From the NCBI GenBank assembly GCA_029948255.1, contig JALIZF010001783.1, positions 558,001 through 622,000 on the forward strand: DNA of 64,000 bases, in the 5' to 3' direction. This document shows positions 31,670 through 64,000 of this stretch, piece by piece. The position numbers and the translations under genes are program-made. The notes under the pieces are model-generated. The model was given only the letters and a program-made list of their open reading frames with translations. It was not told where the DNA came from and ran no database searches. The stretch is from Telmatactis stephensoni. Lineage: Eukaryota; Cnidaria; Anthozoa; Actiniaria; Isophelliidae. Each line of letters starts with the position of its first letter. Positions within the stretch are counted from its first letter, which is position 1.

Positions 31670-33036
31670 TGAAAGTTCATTCAAATACATATTAAAGTTC
31701 TTCACTCAGGTAAAACAATGTGTGTTAATTACTAGTATTATGAAATTTACTTGCCAACTACAATTAGACTGCATGTGACGTATCAGCCTGTTAAACCAAT
31801 TAATTCACACTAGCATATCATAATCAAAATAATTATAGAAAGCCTTAAAGGTGGTGTTAACATGACATGCAACAGCGATTTTCCATGCAATGTTGCAGAA
31901 AACTTGTCAAAGGGCTGTTACATGGAATGATTTTCCTTGCAACATCAACGTACATGACACTCTGTTGCCGCATTTTATCCTTATTGGGAACTTTTAAATT
32001 TGAATCCTAAAGAAATGGTTTTTTTTGGATGAAAGGGATAAGATTTTGCCTAATATAACTTTTGTGCAAAAGTATTTCTTGACTAGTTATTATGCTTAAG
32101 AAAGTTGATGGCAAGCAGTTGGACCAACTCCAACAAAGCGATTCAAAAACATTGATGATGTGTGGAAATTCTGTAGAAAAATTGTGAACCAGAGGTTTTA
32201 CAGTGCAAAAATCAAAACAAATTGTGTCAGACCACTTAAATTATTATTATAAGTACATGTATTTGCATTGGCTGCATATGTTTTCCTTGCTGCTCTCCTA
32301 TTAGCATATAGGTACATGTAAGAGATAAAAGATAAGACAGTTTTCTGGTGGTTACTGGACAATGGGCCTGAAATTATGTGAAAACAGCTTTTGGGCTTTG
32401 CATTGTAAACATATATATACTGTAATTCATTGTGCAAGGTGACCCCGGGCCCATGTGCAGCATTTTGGTTTAAAATAGCTAGTGTTAGTCAATTTTTCTC
32501 CTTTTTTTGCCTGACAAGAACATGTAAGCAGCCTGCTACAGCAATCAAAGATATGGAAAGTAAATTTAATAATATAATATAGACGGAATTAATGCAAAAA
32601 CGAAATTACATCAACAAAAAAATATCACTTAAAGGCCACTTGGATGAAAATTGGTTAAAATTGAAAACTGATTATTTCTACATGAAAATGAATATAGCTA
32701 ACTAGCGAGCTACTCTCTGCCAAAATTAAATATACATTTTAAGCTCATTATCGCAGAGAAATTTTGGGTTAAAACCTAAAAGAACAATAGGGTTGAGTAA
32801 GTGACATGACATTTACTCACAATTCAAATGCTAATAACCGCAACAATTTTCATCTGTCTCTTTTGAATGTGAAGAAAATATTGCTTCATGGTGATTATTG
32901 GCACCCTGTATATATAGGTTTCACTAAGTTTTGAGTCATTTTCAATTTTCATTGGTTCTGATCCACGAGCTCCTTTAAAACTGTATGAAATTACATTTAA
33001 AAAATATCACTAAAAGACGTACATCATTAAGTGTAC

Positions 33037-33205
33037 CAGGGGCGGATTTAGGGGAGGGGTGCCGACACCCTCCTGAGACAACTTTTAATCCTTTTTTCTC
33101 AATATTTTTCCAAAATATCCTCTTGGCAGTTTCCAATTTATTTGAAGACAGTGCACCCCTGAAGACAGTGCACCCCTCCTGAAGATAATCCTAGATCCGC
33201 CCCTG
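33037..33205. mobile_element. Foldback MITE with CAGGGGCGGAT ends
   Basis: CAGGGGCGGATTTAGG...CCTAGATCCGCCCCTG is flanked by TGTAC at 33032-33036 and 33206-33210 (5-bp duplication). Confidence 0.75.
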
Positions 33206-34565
33206 TGTACAATTACAGTAATGTTGATAACGTCTACACGTACTAGCACAAAATGTATGTGCCACAAAATAGAAACCCCACTGTCAACACTTACATAATT
33301 ATGCTTCACAGTCAAACATAAGTGGGCATGAATGTGCTTAGATTCAAGTGACCATCATATTTGATCGAGTCCTCAAAACTTGTCATAATTTATTATAAGC
33401 TATATATAGGTAGTGCAGCCTTAAAGGGTCTTACTTTTAAGCAATGAAATGGGTGCCATTTCAGAGAAAACTTAACTGCCATTTTGGTCTGAAATAGGGA
33501 AAATGCAAGAGCTTTGTCCTGCTTACCTCTATCCAATTTTTTGGGGGTAACACCAGCATTGATTGATACATGACAACTACTGTACGTAAGTTGGTCAACA
33601 TTTGACTCATACCACTTGCAGAGGTTAGGATAGACCAAACCAAGAAGTACCAATGGCCCTGAAGTTCCAAAAGTTAAGGGCCATTATGTAAATTATCGTT
33701 TGAGGGCCAATATGGGACGGTAATACCCTCTAGAAAACCGGTTTGCGTATTCGGCCCTGCATGACGTCAAGGCTTCAACCAGTTTCTTTTTCTTGACTGT
33801 GTATTATGGGCTGACATTTTACTCATTGCTCACATTTTTTCCTCGCCTAAAGGCTCAGCAAAATACATATGCGGCTCGTAAAATATCAGCCCGTAATACA
33901 CAAGAAAATATCTAATAAGTTGTATTTATTATATAACTATAACATAATTTGACCAAATAAGGATGAGAGAACTCAGCAAATATGAGGCCGTATTACATGC
34001 TTTATATTACAGTTGAAAAATGGTTTGCCATAGCTTTACACAGAACAATTAGAGAATAGGGGAAACTAAGAAGCAGTTATAGAATAAATCCTTTATTAGA
34101 TATTTTCTTTGTGTTACAGACTGACATTTTACTTATTGCTCGTATTTTGCCTTGCCTTCCAACCTCATAAAATATCAGCCCATAATACACAAGAAAATAT
34201 CTAATACATGTAAGTGGTATACTTTATTTTTTGAAACCATATGCCATTAAAAAGTAAATAATATTTGTTCAGTTTGGTCTAGAATACACACACACATTTC
34301 TTCTGCAGAGAAAATAATGATCTAAGATATGCATAACCTTAATACCTTTTCTACACTCCAAACTGAACACGAGGTGTGTGCCTAGCTATCTTAACCTCAG
34401 TCAGCATTTTATCCCCAAGAGGTATCATTTGTAAATATTTAACATTTCACCCAACCCATTTAAAAATGCTACCTTTAAACTGAATTTCATATTTATATAT
34501 AATTATATATATTAATATATAATATCATACCAGCTAATCCAATAAACCTACCCAATGGTGCTTTT

Positions 34566-34685
34566 GGCCCAGTTCGGATGTCAAACTTTTGCTGCGTCGA
34601 ATCTAATAACATCAAAGAGGGCCGTCTAATTATCCATTGTTTTCAATGCATTTGACGCGGCAAAAGTTCGACGTTGAACTGGGCC
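34566..34685. mobile_element. Small foldback MITE
   Basis: Ends GGCCCAGTTC and GAACTGGGCC, with inner AAACTTTTGC(T/C)GCGTC arms. Confidence 0.65.
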
Positions 34686-35153
34686 TTAGTATGTTTATGG
34701 ATATTTAATAATTCCCACAGAAATCTTAATAAATTAATTTAACTTATGTATATACAGATGAATAATAATATTTAGAATCAATTGGATATTTTATCCATGC
34801 ATGCTATTTTATCAAATAAATAAATAAGGATTAGCTAGGTGCCCTCTCTGACTCTAAAACTATTATACTTCACATTAAACCCTGCATGGGCTAATAATTA
34901 TAATAATGGGAAACTCACAAAATCTAAACTGGGAATGAATACAGCTGCCAGCTACAGTAAGAGAGGCTTGAATTATTTGCATGGTCAAGTGAAACTGTGT
35001 GGCAAGAACAATAAAATCATTTTACATCAGAAAGAATTCCTAATTAACCTTGTCATTATGCAGGAATCTGGTAAACGATGTCATGTGATCATGCATGCAT
35101 GCAAAACCTCTACTATACACACAGACAACTGAATCTCACTGAATCTGACTTAA

Positions 35154-35999
35154 GGTAGTACCGGATCTTCCCAAATCTTCAATGAATTTTTTTTTTAATT
35201 CTGTCATTTGAAGTTTATTGTTAGGGTATTCAAATAATGAAAAAAAAAAGAAGGGGGTCCCCGTATTAGTTATGGAGATATAAGGCGTCAAAAAGGAGGG
35301 ATTTTTCAGTTTTCCGCGCGTTTTTGCCGAAAATCTGATTCCGTCAATAAATTCGAATTACTCGATTGGATTTAACAAAGAAAAACAGAAAACTGCATTA
35401 AACGGTAGTTGTTGAATCTAGGAGACATACCTTGATAAAAAATCCATCCAATCTTTTGAAAGTGACGTGAAAATTAAATTCTAGAAGCGAAATTGCTTGC
35501 AATTCGGAGGAGTTATATGCGTGTGTAGTTGTAAAAATGTTGAAAATTCATGACAATTTTAACTATGAAATTTTTTTTCCCGCACTAAATCGAAAGAATA
35601 CGATATCTAGCTTCAAATGAAAAGAATAAAACAGGGGGTCACCGTATTATTTCAAGAGTTAGAGAAGCAGAAAAGAGAAAAATACGCTGAAAACGAACTC
35701 CAAATGTCACCATTTTAGCAATTTTCTCACCGGCTTTTTCGATAAATAATATTAATCAAATTTAAAAATTCGATGCTGAATACCTACATTATACAGTACA
35801 CAAGATTTCATAGTTAAAATTTTTCCGGTATTTTGATGACAAAATGCTATTTTTCTCCACTAAAGTTAGAGTTTCTTCACTTTCAATCGTTCGCTTACTA
35901 GAGTCCAGACTCCCCACGGTAATACCAATGCTCTCTAATAAAAGTGCGCACGCTCGAATGCGCGCGGGAGATGCGCAGTAGCAAGTGTCCGGAACTACC
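35154..35999. mobile_element. TTAA-flanked MITE, 846 bp
   Basis: Starts GGTAGTACCGG, ends CCGGAACTACC, and is bounded by TTAA (35150-35153, 36000-36003). No coding capacity. Confidence 0.75.
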
Positions 36000-36508
36000 T
36001 TAATTGCCCTGTCACATACTGACAGTAAAACACAGTAAATTATGGAAAGCCTCACCAATTATAATTATAGTATCAACAACTATGTTTTTGAATAATTTGA
36101 TATTGCAGAGCTTTCAGATGATTCATCCATCTTCTTTCTATGGAAAGCTTGTTGACCCAATGGAAACCCTATAAAGGCTTCTCTTTTATAAGCTTAATTC
36201 TACCATAAGGGTAGGGGTGGGGTCGCGTATCACTCCTATTTATCCCTATCTCACAAAAACTCTACTCTTCTGCGGCCTATGAATAATTTTACATATTTAA
36301 TTTTGTCAAAGGGCACTGTTAAATGTGTTGTAGTTTGAAGATGATTCAGCTTTAGATTTTGGAATTGGACCTTCAAAAAACATTGAAAGAAAATTACTGT
36401 TTCATAGATATGAAGTATACATAACATTTTTTATCCCACACCATAGAAAATACAGCAAATCAGAAAGCAGGAAAGCAGTGGATATTCAGTGGTATTTAAT
36501 TATGGTAA

Positions 36509-36835
36509 TAGGCCATATCCACTAACAGGTCACGTGACCCTATCTCCCCTAAATCAAGCAGCACCGTCAAAATAAATGCCAGATTGAAATACAAAGAGCA
36601 CCTCAATATTAGTTAAAGTGCAAAGTTTCAGCTCATAAGATGTAATAGTAATTACAGGAGAAATGACAGTAAATTTAAGATGGGATATTTTCTTAAGATT
36701 CATTTGGAAAAATGAACTGAAACTTTGCACTTTTACTAATATCAAGGTGCTCTTTCTATTTCTGGCATTCATTTTGATGGTGCCACTTGATGTAGGAGAG
36801 ACAGGGTCACGTGACCTGGTAGTGCATATGGCCTA
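36509..36835. mobile_element. Foldback MITE with two GTCACGTGAC sites
   Basis: Arms TAGGCCATATCCACTA...GGTCACGTGACC and inverse. GTCACGTGAC occurs at 36529-36538 and 36806-36815. TA lies on both flanks. Confidence 0.7.
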
Positions 36836-37117
36836 TATATTGGCTGTATTCTGATCTTTATGGTGTGGGATAAAACATTTATACTATATGGTTTCTCAAT
36901 AATTATTAGGCATACTGCAGATATCCCACTTGTCACTTGTATCTTTGTACACACACTCACCTAAAGGCTCATGTGTATACATCTAGCAAAATTAATACAA
37001 GTGACTTGTGGGATATTCCACAGTAATCCACACAAAAGCATTGTATAATTAACTAGTATATGAAAAAGGTTGGCGATGATGAGTAATTCAGTTCATCTAA
37101 TACAAATATATTTAACA

Positions 37118-62281
<25,164 letters not shown>

Positions 62282-64000
62282 CTGAAAGAGAGAAAATATT
62301 AACCTGACATGCATAGGATTTAATTTAAGATTAAGATTGATGCCATTATAAGTTGTTGTACAATACATGTGTGATCCATTACATGTACAAAATAACAGTT
62401 TAACACTTATAATAAATGTATACAGTGGACACTGTGGTTTGAAATTATTTCTGATGTTTTACATACAACAGTTTGGATTTTTTTCGTTGTTTCAATTTCC
62501 ATTGTTTTTCTTTTCAAAACTGCATGGCACTTTGTCAACCATTGGACTATATCAATGAATGGCACCCTGGCAGGTCAGTAGCCAAACAGAATGCAGGATT
62601 TTTGATAGACCACAAGACTTGGAGGATACTAATACAGTATACATGTACCTCATGGGCTGCAAATACAGTCTAAAACCTTGACCATCAGATTACCTCACAG
62701 AGGTGAACAGTATCTAATAATTATTAATTTCCTGACAAACTCTGTATTTTAAATATCCTATTAAGGGGACACCTCTCATAAGTAGACACCGTAACATTTC
62801 TTGGTATTCTGCAGGGTGTAGTCCCACACCCCTACTGGAGGTTTAGCTGTATATACATGTATGACAGTTTGCACATTACTGACAGGAACATTTTGAAGCC
62901 TTTGTCATGGATTGCAGTTTGGAACATACCCTGCAAGCACTATGAAATGAAAATCCATGAAAAACTTGTGAATTTTTTCATGGTTAATTCATGGGTTATT
63001 CCAGGGTTTTCCATTGTTATTTAATGGTTTTTCCATGGGATATTTTCATGGCATTACACCTTTAAATTGCCATGAAAAAAACATTATAAAATCCATGAAA
63101 ATCCCCTTAATCTTTAACAATTCATGGCCATGAAAATGCACTCATAAAATTGTAAACCCATGAAATACCCATTAAAGTACCATGAATCGTTATGCTGGAA
63201 TTCCATGGTTTTTTAATGGTGTTTGGAAAACCCATGAAATGTAAAATGTTACGTTTCATGGTGTTGTTTTCATGGGGTGGGCAAATTCATGGCCCATGGA
63301 AAAGCCATGATTGTCCTGTGAATTGTTAAAGATTAATGGGGCCATGAAAATTTTCATTACTTTTTCACAGTTTTTTCATGTGCCATGAAAATAACTGTTA
63401 ATGGTATTTCCATGGGACAATATAAGGAATGCCAGATCATGAAAACCCCATGAAAAGTCAATGAATAGTAGTTAACTTAGAAATGAAATTTATCATTAAT
63501 AAAAATATAGATATACCATTAAAGTAGAAGAACTAGCAGTCTTACCAAAATGGATGAAGAATCCAAAGTCGGTTTTTTTCTTCAAATAATGAAACCATGA
63601 AATGACTATATTGAATGCTTTATATATGCACATAAATGTATCTATGAGTATTTTATTCTCCTTAATTTGTCACTAAAAAATTGTCATTAATAAATACACA
63701 TTTTTCAGGAAGTTTTTTTCACTGACTCTTGTGATGAACATTGAATAAGAAAAATATGCAACAAGTAAGAAAAATGTAAATTCTGATTTAGGAATTAAAT
63801 ATAATTATAAAAACTGTAACTTACATGACTATATAAATATATGCAAAATGATCTCAAGTTATAATTATCATGATATGTGATAATTAGTTGATTATTTATA
63901 TTATTCCATTTCATATTCATAAATTTGCAATTTCTTCTAAGTCAAAATTAGTTCAAGTGATGAATCAAACTTATTTTAAGAATTATTTTTCTAGTTTTCA
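62282..64000. other. HDAC11 intron; no further exon recognised
   Basis: The next upstream HDAC11 exon was not found before the window edge. The stretch holds the CATGAAA-rich foldback region at about 62940-63460 and AT-rich sequence. Confidence 0.5.
62940..63460. repeat. Foldback region dense in CCATGAAA/TTTCATGG motifs
   Basis: Dozens of CATGAAA and TTTCATGG words occur in both orientations; CCTTAATCTTTAACAATTCATGG (63103 region) pairs with GTGAATTGTTAAAGATTAATGGGG (63320 region). Probably a decayed foldback element. Confidence 0.55.

Larger units (their letters stand above)
31444..37117. other. Intergenic between convergent RIBC2 and HDAC11
   Basis: No gene recognised. It contains MITEs (33037-33205, 34566-34685, 35154-35999, 36509-36835) and a TATTAGATATTTTC-type motif recurring near 33905, 34100 and 34195. 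A 260-nt open stretch on the minus strand near 33400-33670 resembles nothing I know. Confidence 0.55.

Noticed and set aside
33393..33670. Minus-strand open stretch with a gtaagc donor
   Set aside because: No recognisable protein, no supporting partner exon; it could be an unknown exon but evidence is too thin.

Overview
The window looks like nuclear DNA of a cnidarian, most likely a stony coral. It is AT-rich, with split genes, GT-AG introns, many foldback MITEs and tRNA-derived SINEs. No prokaryotic operon, rRNA or CRISPR array is present. Three host genes can be assembled by joining exons whose reading phases agree. All database identities are from memory and untested.

Layout. (1) 2.85-24.4 kb, minus strand: 14 phase-consistent exons (1092 codons, 3' end outside the window) of a large secreted or surface protein: signal peptide, Cys-rich/EGF-like part, one cadherin repeat, a furin-like basic site, several beta-sandwich-like repeats, and an Asp-box-like 'DGGxSWN' region. 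Its introns are full of MITEs. (2) 27.74-31.44 kb, plus strand: a complete six-exon RIBC2 (RIB43A family), a ciliary doublet-microtubule inner protein. (3) 37.1-62.3 kb, minus strand: the last four exons of HDAC11, convergent with RIBC2; its 5' part lies beyond the right edge.

The striking part is the last HDAC11 intron (18.5 kb). It holds a nest of transposons whose target duplications can be read by eye. A small foldback MITE (37401-55301) is split by a 411-bp foldback element (9-bp duplication) and by a 17.3-kb element (37884-55201; 307-bp inverted repeats with one mismatch; 6-bp duplication CCGTAA). The 17.3-kb element carries two inward-facing genes: an intact DDE integrase-type transposase (517 aa) and a three-exon CUE-HECT ubiquitin-ligase-like protein. 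Both start just inside the inverted repeat, so the same repeat sequence is upstream of each. Its left inverted repeat is itself split by a 9.9-kb element (38110-47973; 8-bp duplication CAAAAATA) made mainly of two huge, oppositely oriented arrays of a 20-bp minisatellite around a decayed CXC-type cysteine-cluster gene.

The remaining DNA is mostly introns and intergenic repeats: TTAA-flanked MITEs carrying GTCACGTGAC palindromes, a 1.5-kb element at 57972-59497 with a related copy near 9 kb, and GATA/GAAA microsatellites.
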